Shown here one piece after another: positions 11,701 to 23,700 of a stretch of DNA of 64,000 bases. Source of the DNA: Tholera decimalis (lineage: Eukaryota; Arthropoda; Insecta; Lepidoptera; Noctuidae); NCBI GenBank assembly GCA_943138885.2, contig OW964578.2, positions 13,070,501 to 13,134,500 of the forward strand, given 5' to 3'. Each line of letters begins with the position of its first letter. Position 1 is the first letter of the stretch. The notes under the pieces are model-generated. The model had not been told where the DNA came from. It did not search any database and worked only from the letters and a program-made list of their open reading frames with translations. Both the position numbers and the translations under genes were made by a program.

Positions 11701-14700
11701 ATCCATTTGATGGTCCTTCCCGAGTCGGATAATAATCAGCACAGCCATTCCCTAGAATTCGCTAGGTATATCGTAGTTTCGTATTCGTATTTCGTAGTCA
11801 ACCCCGCATAGATACTTATTTGCCAACGCGTGGCAAGTAAGTACATCGTAATTCATTACGTCGTTTTCGTGTCTTCCTAGCTAATAATCGATTAGTAAGG
11901 AATTTCGCAACCCCGCTAGTAGTTAATTATCGTTACTTGTAAAGTAAAATACCAATCGGTCGAGTCAAGGTTACCAGAGACCGAGTCGCGCACCCGGCCG
12001 TTATTTCGCAAAACGGTGGGTAGTTACTAAATATTTCTTATAATAATTAGTTTGATTCATAGCTCATAAATATGGCACCGACCGATATTACTCTTAAAAG
12101 ATTGATAGCAAAGAGAGATCGTATCTTTGCTCGCATGCAGAGTATTGCAGATAAAATAAAACACATTCATTCGGATGAAAGCGTTAAGGAATCATTTTTG
12201 TGCGACATCTCGTTAGTACAATCACTACGTGTGGATTTTGAAAGTGCTTTGGATGAAATTGTTATTCATGAGCTAAAATTAAACCCTGAATATGTTGTAG
12301 ATTATCAATCGCTTTCTGCGTTCGAAGACCTTTTAGGGCGCATTTTACGGGCTGAGAAGAACCTGACGGCTCACTCTCATAGTGAGGTCCAAAGGTCACC
12401 TCGATTGCCGCCAATTGAAATACCCGAATTCAACGGAGATATTAAGAATTGGCCATTATTCGTCGCTAGTTATCGTAATGTCGTGCATAATAATGTTTCT
12501 CTAACAGACTGTGAGAAATTATATTATTTATTAGGTAAATTAACACATAAAGCTCGTACAATTTTCGCTGGTATTACCCCGTCTGCGGATAATTACCCAC
12601 TCATTTTCGATTTGCTTTGTAAAAAATACGAAGATAGTCGACAATCGGCAACTTCATACTTAACTCAAATATTTGAATTTAAATCTATTACATCAGGTAC
12701 CCCTAGTAGTTTAGAATCATTTATTGATAAGTTCGCTTCGTCGGTAGTTGCTTTAAAACATACAAAAGTCAGTGACCTTGCTGATTTTATATTGTTGCAT
12801 GTCGCGCTTAAAAAACTGGACCCAGACACCGTTCGTACGTTCGAATCCAATTATCAATTAAAGTCGAATGGATCCGAAATCCCATTGTTTTCCGATTTAG
12901 TTAATTTCGTTAGTGATCATATAAAGGTTTTAGAACGAACTTCGATACCTGTTGCTCGAGTCAATACTAATAAAGGGCCTTTAGATCGTAAATCAAGTAA
13001 CGCATATGTGTCCAGTTCTCAACCAGTCGCTTGTAGTTTGTGTAAGGAAAACCATGACTACATTTATAAGTGTACGGTTTTTAAGAGTTATAACCCCGAT
13101 CAACGTTTTAAATTCGTTAAGTCAAACAACTTGTGTATAAATTGCTTAAGTAGTGGTCATCGCGTGTCTGCGTGTGAGTCGACGTCTACATGTAAAAAAT
13201 GTAGGTACAAACATCATACATTGCTATGTTTTGGAAATAGGCCTGCGTCAAATATGTCGCCGTCACGCTCAGTCGAAGAGCCGAGCGCGGGTTCGATTCC
13301 CGCGAACTCGGATGTAGCATTATGCTCAAGTGCAGTCGGCCCTTATAAAGGCTCTAGAACTGTGTTGTTGGGTACCGCACGTATCGTTATTCTAGATTCT
13401 CGTGGTCACGAACATTGCGTTCGTGCATTGTTGGACAGCGCGTCTCAGAGTAGCTTTATTACTCGCGATTGCTGTCAACGTTTAGGATTAAACATAAATA
13501 ATAGACCTACTTGTTCCACTGTTAGGGGTATAGGAGGTTCGAGTAAACCCATTCAAGGTTCCGTACAATTTAAAATTCATTCTCGTTTCGATCATAATAT
13601 AACTTATGATATTGAGTCGTTGGTAATAGATAGGATTACCGAACGTCTGCCAACCGCGACAGTCGACACTTCGCGACTGTCTAACTTCGAAGACTTACCG
13701 TTGGCAGACGATACATATTATTCATCAGGCCCGATTCACGTATTGATCGGCGCTTCGATTTTTCCGCACCTGCTTTTGTCGAACAGAGTTCAAGGATCGA
13801 CTTCGAATTTATCGCCGCTCGCATTAGAAACGGTCCTTGGCTATGTGATCGTAGGTGACGCACCAGCATGTACTGACGGTAATTCGACCGTATCGCATTG
13901 CTGTATCGCGGACACATTAGACTCTGCTGTCCGGAAATTCTGGGAATTAGAGGAAGTGAGTGTTCCCCCGGTATTCAGCCCGGACGACCAATTGTGTGAG
14001 GAATTTTACACCCGCACTACCACTCGGGATAGTGAGGGACGTTACGTAGTAGCTTTGCCTTTCAAGGCTGATGTCGAATCCCTTGGCAATTCGCGCCAAG
14101 CAAGTGAACGGCGGTTTTACTGCTTGGAAAGGAAGATGCAAGCTTCTCCACAATTAAGGGTCGCGTATGACAGTGTCATCCGGGAATATTTAGAAAAGGG
14201 CTACATTTCATCTACGAATCCTGATTCGGCGGGAAGTTCGTATTTTATTCCGCATCATGGTGTGATCCGAGATGATAAGGTCACAACCAAACTTCGTGTC
14301 GTTCTCGATGGTAGTTGTAAAACTACTACCCGCATCTCGCTTAATGATCTCTTGTATGGTGGACAGAACCTACAAGGGAACTTGTTCAATATTATTATTG
14401 GTTTTCGTTTGTTTTCGATAGCGCTTTCCGCAGACATTCGTCAGATGTTTCTCAGCATTGGAGTCCGAGAATCTGATCGGCGTTTCCAACGCATTTTGTA
14501 TCGCTTTTCCCCGCAAGAACCTTTACAGGTTTATGAATTTAATCGTGTCGTTTTTGAGCTTAAGTCTAGCCCCTTTCATGCACTTCGAACTATTAAGCAG
14601 TTGGCTGAGGATGAGGGTGACTCCTACCCTCAGGCCAAAGATATTGTCGCTGCGGGGTTGTATATGGACGACTACATCCATTCCGTTCGCACGGAAGACG

Positions 14701-17700
14701 AGGGCATTTCCACCGCTTCGGAAATGATAGGTCTCATGAAGGCTGGTCAATTTGAGCTAGTTAAGTGGACCAGTAATTCCCAAGTCGTATTAGATTCGAT
14801 CCCACCCTCGCACCGCCTGCCAGTTGTCAAGGAATTCGATGAGTCCGACCAACATAAAGTACTGGGCTTGTGTTGGTCACCTACGTCGGACAACTTCGGC
14901 ATGAAAATTAATACTCCCGCTCAGATTTGTACTAAGCGTACAATATTGTCGTGTGTCGCTAAAATATGGGACGTCATGGGATTTGTCGCACCTGTTGTCC
15001 TGTACGCTAAACTTCTAATCAAGCAGCTTTGGCTGTCTGATTGTGACTGGGATGATACTCCACCTGAAGATATAGTCAGGCTGTGGATTCGCTTCAAAGA
15101 AGAGCTTCCCTTGCTCTGTAATATAAGGATCCCACGTCACGTTGGTATCGTCGGCGATAGTGTGGTTACTATATTGGCTTTCGCGGACGCCAGTGAGAAA
15201 GCATACGGGGGGGTTATTTACTTCCACGTTCAAAATAGTGTTGGCAATATCGTTAGGTTGTTGACCGCTAAGTCGAAGGTCTCCCCTAAAAAGGTCGTTT
15301 CTCTTGCTCGTCTGGAGCTGTGCGCTATTCTTGTGCTAGCTCAACTCATAAAAAATGTCGTAGTCGCTTGTCAAAACCGCATTATATTTCGCAACATATT
15401 CGCATTTTCGGATTCAACAGTCGCTCTCTGTTGGGTACATTCGTCGCCCCATCGGTGGAACACCTTCGTGGCCAACAGAGTCTCGAAAATACAGGACGAC
15501 TTATCGCCACAAAACCTGTATCACGTGTCCGGTACGGACAATCCCGCAGATTGTCTGTCACGTGGGCTCACACCTTCCCAAATCATTGATCATCCGCTTT
15601 GGTTCAGTGGTCCTCCGTGGGCCAGCTTAGACGTTTCGAAGTGGCCTGTCGTCCCCTTCAATCCCTCTTCGGTATGCGAAGTGCCCGAAGAGAAGAAACA
15701 TTCGTTGCTCTCCGCTACACCAACCGAAAGATCTACTATTCTTTCTTTGGTCGATCGTATCTCGTCTTGGAGTAAATTACTTCGAGTAGTAATTTACATT
15801 TGTCGTTTCGCTAAACTGTTGCCTATTGGTTACCGCATGGCGGCAGCGGATTACAACTTCGCTGAATTGCTCATACTTCGCGAGCTTCAACGCTTTTATT
15901 TCTCCACTGAGTTGGTTAAACTCAGGAAAGGCAAACATTGTAGTCCTGCTTTTCGACACTTAAAACCGTTTCTCGAAGACGGACTCATTAGAGTCGGAGG
16001 CCGTTTAAGAAACTCGGATTTAAGTTATGATGGGAAACATCCCATTCTGCTTCCAAGCAAGGACCTCGTTTTGAATTTGTTAGTCGATTATCATCATAAA
16101 TTGAACTGTCACGCAGGTCCCGACCTGCTAATGTCGCTCTTGCGTCAGAAGTATTGGATCCTTTCTGCACGCAATTTAATTAGGAATAGGATCCATAAGT
16201 GCCTTCCCTGCTTTCGGCTGCGCCCTAAGCAGAGCTTTCCTGAGATGGCCGATCATCGCTCTTGTCGTATCGTTCAAACCGCTAAGCCATTCGTCCACAC
16301 GGGCACGGACTACGCCGGTCCGTTTAAGGTTACGATGTCTCGCGGTCGAGGTGTTCGCTCCACCAAGGCCTACGTGTGTCTGTTCGTCTGCATGACTACA
16401 CGCGCGGTGCACATAGAGCTCGCTGGGGATCTTAGCACAGCTAGTTTTATGGGCGCCTTTAAACGGTTCCTGTCAAGGCGTGGCCCGGTTAGTAGAATTT
16501 ATTCCGATAACGGGACTAATTACATAGGCGCTAAACGGAAACTCTCGGAACTTCACGCATTTCTTTGTTCGAAGTACCATAATTCGGAATATGGTCATAC
16601 ATTAGCTATAAATCGAATAGATTGGTCACTCAATGTCCCGACGGCTAGTCACTTTGGCGGCAATTGGGAAGCTAATATTAAAAGTTTAAAGTCACACCTA
16701 TATCGGGTCATAGGCGATACTATTCTGTCGTTTGAAGAATTAAGTACCGTTCTTATTCAAATAGAATCGGTAATGAACACTAGACCTCTTTGTAGGACAC
16801 TCTCTAGTGATCCTTCAGAGCCGCTCGCATTGACTCCAGCGCACTTTTTGAATCTCACGCCTCTGAAATACTTGCCTGCCGAGGAAATAGACGAGAGAAC
16901 TCTTACTGCTAGACACGAGCTACTAGATAAGTTAGTACAGTCGTTTTGGAAGCGCTGGAGAACTGGATATCTCCATACTTTGCAATCTCGCCGCAAATGG
17001 AACACGCCGGTCGATCCGGTCTCTGTCGGCACGGTCGTGATTCTTATATCCGACAACTCGCCCCCACTACACTGGCCTTTGGGTGTCGTGGAGGAAATTT
17101 TCCCTGACTCAACCGGAGTCACTCGTATCGTTCGGGTTAAGACAACCACTGGATCCTACTTGCGTCCCGTGGTGCGTCTTTGCCCATTGCCTAACCAGTA
17201 GTTTATTTAATTCGTCTTTAAGGTTAGGTTAATATTAGTTATTAGGTATTTAGTTTCGTAGTTATAGGATAGTAATTATCGAATAGATTCGTTTTCTTGT
17301 GGTTTGCCTCACTCTTGAAGGCATCCCTTCAAGCCCGGGGGAATGGTTGCGCTGATATACGATTCTTTTCGTTTATATTTTTAATTATTGGCAACACGCA
17401 TAATCGCTAATTGGTTAGACATTCCCCTTCCGCATATTATCCTTTCTCCCTTGCACTAGACCTTCGTCTATTCGAGAGTGAGGGAGAGAGACTATACCGC
17501 TCTAGAAAAATCGATCGCGTCTGGATCTTCCGATGGACGATCGGACCTTCAATGGCTGTCGAGTCGCGTTAGAGCACAAACGCATCGAATCGCATTCGAA
17601 CGGTCGCGTCGTTTTGTGCGACCAATTCGTAGCAGAAGAACGGTTATACTGTGGTGGTGAACTGTGATCAGAGTGCTGGCAGTCCTGAATATCCTGGATT

Positions 17701-20700
17701 ATCAAGGTTAGTGCTGCCTTTCCTATACGACGCTGGACTCTTGTCTTTTGTTCCAACCAGCGCCGGTTCCCGTCAATTGTGTAACCGAAAACTTCTAAGT
17801 CGCATACGTTGCATTACCGCCCATCCAAAGGGTATACTTCGAAATTGGTCCCATTGTCACCAAGTCAGGATCTGATGATGGGATCCTGGAGAAATCGAGG
17901 GAACTCTTCAAATATTATAGGCACACCTATGGCGTTTTGGGTATTTCTTATAGTAACTTGTGCAGTTGCTCTCAAATGGTACTTCCATTTGGGGAAGTGG
18001 AACTGATGATGAAGACCACAGATGGCCGCCGAAACTCCTTACTAAACTTTTGTTAAAAAAAATTTATAATAAAAAAAATCTTAGCACTAGCCAAAGATAT
18101 ATAATAAACTATAGATACGTTGTCCGCGCTCTAAAATGGCAAGTTGAAATCAAGGTAAGTGCCTCGTGTCTGTTTAGTTACGCACGAACCTGTGTCGCGA
18201 TCGCTACACTACACGTCTTAAGAAAAAATGCGTTTTAAAAGAAAATTAGGAAAAAAGCATGCCTTTGTGTGTTTTCAGACGTTGCACTAATTATACTGCT
18301 TCCGTGAGAGGTAAAAATGTGTCATTTCATAGGTAAATATCAATAGAAATACATTTTTTATTTTAATTTTTTTACACGGCTAATGGCGGCTAGCATATGA
18401 ATGAAGTCAGTCACGGTGAGTCACGTGACGTTAGGGGAGGTTGTTAACTAAAGATGTATATTCATATCTCTCTAACATCAGGTGTACCTACCTAAAGATG
18501 GCATTTATTTTCTGTCCCTTTCTTTACACGTATTAGATAGTAATTCTCTATGTGTGTGTTTCGTGCCGTTTTTGAGAGGTGTTTTGTGGGTATATGACGC
18601 ATCTATTATAATACGTCATTGGCACTAGTCCGGAGTTTGGAATTTGGTCGTGTGATAACTCGGAAAGCACGTAAAGCCGTTGGTCCCGACTGTCATTTGG
18701 ACATCTTTTACATTCGTTACGAGTAGTCAGAAGCCAGTAAATCTTACACTGGTCTGGCTAAGGGGTATCGTGTTACCCAGCTACTGGGTTGTGGAGGTCA
18801 GATAGGCAGTGCTACTTGTAAAACACTAATACATAGCTGAATTCGGTTAGAAGTCTGGAAGTCGATCCCATCATAGTTGGGAACTAAGCAGATGATTAAG
18901 TAAACAATTTAAACTAAACTTAAAAATCGTCTACAACGCTGTCGGCTGGTAACGTATCCAAAAGACTGCCGCGTTGTATAGCAATTGCTTAGTCTCTCAA
19001 GAGATTTAAATACACTATTTATTTTATTTTTATTGAAAATAAGTTCGCGTTTGACCACTATCTCACCTGATGGTAAGTGATGATGTGGTCGAAGTAGAGC
19101 ACGCTTACCTAAAACTCTTAAAAGTAACCTATTCACTCTTGACTTCAAAGACTCCTAGGTTATAGCTATCGGGAAACACAGACTCCGGCAGAGAATTCCA
19201 CTCCTTAAGGTAGGACCGCACTAGGCGGAACTGCACCGCAGCGGAACTGAGCGACACGACGCGTAATTTTTTGGTAAGCCGCACTTGAACTGCAGCGGCG
19301 CTACAAAAATATATTCAGTAGCTCGGCAACCTCTGAGCAAGATGAACGACGAAATGGATAATATGATTATAATTTCCTTGTTGTGCGAGGAAGAGCAAAG
19401 GATCGAGCAAGAACAGGCAAGAAAAAAGCATTGGGGTAATATGTATGTAGGTACTACATATTACCTCAATGCTTTTTTCTTGACTTTTTTCAATAAAAAG
19501 CAATATTTTGTAAAAGGTGATAAGTTGTTGACATTATGGCTTTTGTAACTAGATAAATTACAAACCGACCCACTAAAAAGCCTGAAAAAAAAATTTTGCA
19601 AAAAATAGAACCGACTTCCATATCAAAACACTACAAAGCCAAAAATAACTTTAATTTCGGTAGGCAGTGTGAAAAAAAAGAAAATCCAAAACCAATAACA
19701 CCGACTACCGAAATTTTGAAATTTTGAACTTTATTTGACTTGAATTTTTGAGGAGTTCTCCTGGTACTTGATTGACCATCAGCTCTACATCACCATATGT
19801 ATTGTGACGAGCATAAAGTGTTTAACATCCGTACTCAAGTAATCGAATCGCAATCCACGATATACTTATTATTGAGTAGTTTCAGTGGCCATCTGTGGTC
19901 TTCATCATCAGTTCAACTTCCCCAAATGGTACTTTTCAAAAGCAACTGCTCAAGGTACTATAAGAAATACCCAAAACGCTATAGGTGTGCCTATAATATT
20001 TGAAGAGTTCCCTCGATTTCTCCAGGATCCCATCATCAGATCCTGATTTCGTAACAACTAGAAAGTATACCCTTTCAAATGCAAGAAGAATTTTTCAAAT
20101 CGGTCCAGCCGTCTCCGAGTTATGAAGTAACATATATAAATAAAAAAAATTAAATTCAAGACGAATTGAGAACCTCCTTTTTTTGATGTCGGTTAATGAA
20201 GTTCGTCAAACCGCACTCCGCGGCAGCGGAACTACACGTCGCGACAGGTTGCGACACTTTTGGTCAGTTGCTCAACTTTGCCGCGCAGTTTGGTTGCAGT
20301 GCAGTTCCGTTGCCGCTTAGTGCGTGTTGTCTCGTATAATTTCATATAAAGAATATTTTGACGCGTCGTGTCGCTCAGTTCCACTACAGTGCAGTTCCGC
20401 CTAGTGCGGTCTTACCTTTAGCCGTACGCACAATGAAGGTATTCCCAAAACGTTTTGTGTGTATGGGTGGGATGTCCACCATGTAACGATGGCGCTTCGC
20501 CGTTTGTCTCGGAGTCCGATGATGGAACGGGCTTGGTGGAATTAGATTGTGTAATTCCATCGCACACTCCCCGAAATGTAACCGATAGAAAACAGATATA
20601 CTTGCAACTTGTCGTCGATGTTCAAGGCTCTGGAGCTTTGACTCGACCAGTGCATCTTTGCTAATGAGTCTCTTGGCCCGCTTCTCGATAGACTCAAGCG

Positions 20701-23700
20701 TGTCCAGTTGGTATTTCGCAGATCCTTCCCAAAGATGAGAGCAGTATTCCATACACGACCGAACCTGGGCTTGATATAAATTGAGCAGCTGTTCCGGTGT
20801 GAAGTACCGTCTCACCTTGGCTAGGATTCGCAACTTTTTGAAGCTAACGTTCTTATTTATTTCTTCTTTCAGAAAAGCCGTCTTCATCATCTTCGTCCAG
20901 CTCCAAGGGCAAGGAGCGCGAGCTGGCGTTACTCCGCGGCGACCTCATGCTGGCGCAGGCGGCGGCGCACGGCGCCTACCACGCCGCTGTCGCCGCCGCC
21001 GCTAAGGGCAAGGTAATGACCAAACACTAATAGAAGTAATTTATAATCTACTAGCTTCTGCCCGCGACTTCGTCCGCGTAGAAGTCGAAAATATTCCACG
21101 GGATCCCGTCCCCGACTTACTTGACAAGATTATAATACCTCGGTTAATATGCATGATATAAAGATAATTTACAGCCTATAGCACTCAGGGATAATGCAGC
21201 TACATGTAAGCGAAAGAATTTTCAAAATCGGTTCGGTAGTTTCAGAGATTACCCCCTACATACAAACTTACAATTTACAAACTTACAAATTATATAATAC
21301 TAGCTGACCCGCCATGACTTCGTTCGCGTGGTATCCTACCCCTACCCAACCGATACCCTACCCCTATCCTACCCCTACCCTACCCCTACCCTACCCCTAC
21401 CCTAACCCTACCCTAACCCTACCCTACCCCTACCCTACCCCTACCCTAACCCTACCCTACCCCTACCCTAACCCTACCCCTACCCTACCCCTACCCTAAC
21501 CCTACCCTAACCCTACCCCTAGACTAACCCTGCCCTAACCCTACCCCTACCCTGCCCCTACCCTACCCCTACCCTACCCTACCACTACCCCACCCTAACC
21601 CTACCCTACCCCTACCCTACCCCTACCATACCCCAACCCTACCCCAACCCTACCCTACCCTAACCCTACCCTACCCTACCCTAACCCTACCCTACCACTA
21701 TCCTACCCTACCACTACCCTACCCCTACCCTACCCCTACCCTACGCCTACCCTACCCCTACCCTACCCTACCCTACCCCTACCCTACCCCTACACTACCC
21801 CTACCCTACCCCTACCCTACTCTCCATTTCTTCTTCGTTCGCGTGGGATGTTTTTCCCGCTTAAATCCCTATCCCGTGGGAATTCCGGGATAAAAACTAT
21901 CCTATGTCCGTCTCCTGGCTCTAAGCTACCTCCTTACCAATTTTCACCCAAATCTATTCTGCCGTTCTTGAGTTATAAGTGGCGTAACTAACACGACTTT
22001 CTTTTATATATATAGATTTTACCTCTTTATAATATTAGTATAGATTGCATAGCTTTTATCGCGGGCTTTGAGCGCGGCGACCGAATCTAGAAATTCCGTA
22101 ACGTAAATAAACCTAACACCTCCCACTCCGACCGGCACAGCGGTGCGGCCTTGAAAGCCGTGCGTCGTCTAATGTCGTTTCAGTTCGGCAGACTTCGGCA
22201 CGGTGTTTGTGTGCGTGCGACTAGACGTATGCGTGTAGACTAGCTGCTAACTGCTCATAACTGAGTCCACGAGTGAGTTCGAGCCCGCGGCTAGTTCTGA
22301 ATAACCTACATGTATTGTAAGATAATAAAAATATTTTAAACAATATTAACTTCTCATTTATTCAATTAAAGAAAAAAATGTTTTCTTATCGGACATCACG
22401 CTCAAAAAGTGTAACTTGAATTAAAATCAAAGAAAAAAAATACTGCATAAATAAAATAAATAAATAATTATAATTGCATAAGTTGATAAAAAATGCTATG
22501 CTAACGTAGTGTGGCACTCGGGGACAACCGCGGTAAACCGCGGCAGTCCCCGAGTGCCACACTATTTTTTTTATTTATTTATTCAACAAGATAAGCGTAG
22601 AATAGAATTGCACAGTGGTCCCCGAACTAGGCGGCGCCTATATCTCGGGGGCCGGAGTTGCGTCATCGTTAATATACATTTCAATAAAATATTAAATTAA
22701 GGCGATAAGTAAGGTAATTATGAGAACATAAATCTTATTTGACACTAGGTAAAACGGAGTAACTACCTTTTTAATTAAAACTAAAACAAACGAAAGCGCT
22801 ATAAAAAATAAGATAGTAACAAAATAATAGTAGATTATTAACCAAGGGGATAAAGCAGTGTCTTCTGTTGCGGGTGACGATTTAAATCGCGAGCGTAACG
22901 AAGGACTCGAGGTTTACTCCCGAGCGTAGCGAGGGTGTTAAAAACTTAAATCACTAGCGAAGCGAGGGATTTAAGACGAGTCCTGAGTGTAGCGAGGGAT
23001 TTATGTTCACCCAAGACTAAGACAGCTTTATCACCGAGGAAAATACTCTACTTTTCGTACCATTTGCGAAAAAATTAACACAATAATAGTATGAGATATG
23101 CGTATTCCTTTTTAAAAAAGATGTATAATGCTTTATATACAAACTCAATGGTGTAAACTCAGATGTAGTTCAGTATAAATTTCGGTAAGTATTCCAAAAT
23201 CACATTCTCCCCCTAGAGGATGAATGGAATTCAGTACAATTTTCTTTCCCTGTTTTTAATAGATTAAAAATGACTATTGTTATGTTCGCTTTTTGTGGCA
23301 TAGAATGTCACTTTTTGAGCAAGTGATACGAAAAAATATATTCTAATTCGAGTATGTGGTGTGAGTGTTGTGTGGTGTTGTTATTGTTGTGTGTGTGTGT
23401 AGTTTGTAAGTGTTGTGTAGTGAGTGTTTATCAAAACAAAGAGTTAAGATTGAAGCAAAAACAATTGTCGAGTTGAGTAGGAGCATGCCCTGCTTATCAT
23501 TTGAGAATTTCCTCTGTTTCATCATATGATAATGAATAATGACCGAACACTAACAAACGTAATGACCAAACACTAAGATTAGTAACATACGCCTTACTCT
23601 CACAATATTCAAGATTAAAGTAACATGAACTAGTCACCCAAAGATAGATCATCTAGCCTTTTCCCAGCAATGTTGGGGTGGGCTTCCAGTGTAACCGGAT

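Larger units (their letters stand above)
11222..17827 (+). mobile_element. Complete BEL/Pao LTR retrotransposon
   Basis: Two 484-bp LTRs (11222-11705 and 17344-17827) begin TG and end CA and show no difference when read side by side. The 5-bp duplication AAGGG flanks the element (11217-11221, 17828-17832). A primer-binding-like site TGGTCCTTCCCGAGTCGG lies five bases after the 5' LTR, and a short purine run GGGGGAA precedes the 3' LTR. A single open polyprotein fills the interior. It sits in tou intron 4, same strand as the gene. Identical LTRs, intact ORF and clean duplication mark a recent insertion. BEL/Pao is assigned from polyprotein motifs. Confidence 0.96.
19208..20417. mobile_element. 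PIF/Harbinger-type element, 1,210 bp
   Basis: Long inverted ends: AGGTAGGACCGCACTAGGCG at the left and the complement of AGGTAAGACCGCACTAGGCG at the right; similarity extends about 55 bp to GCGACACGACGCGT. Flanked by TTA on both sides (19205-19207, 20418-20420). Three-base TWA duplications are typical of PIF/Harbinger. The left part encodes MDNMIIISLLCEEEQRIEQE, plausible as a transposase N-terminus. A composite foldback repeat occupies the middle. Confidence 0.82.

Noticed and set aside
16757..17149. 130-codon minus-strand frame in the BEL element
   Set aside because: Antisense shadow of the integrase and C-terminal region of the polyprotein.
21314..21499. 61-codon Tyr/Pro/Thr frame
   Set aside because: Translation of the CCCTA array.
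21332..21822. CRISPR array or internal telomere
   Set aside because: No unique spacers, units only 5-6 bases, eukaryotic intron; and units are not the usual insect TTAGG repeat.
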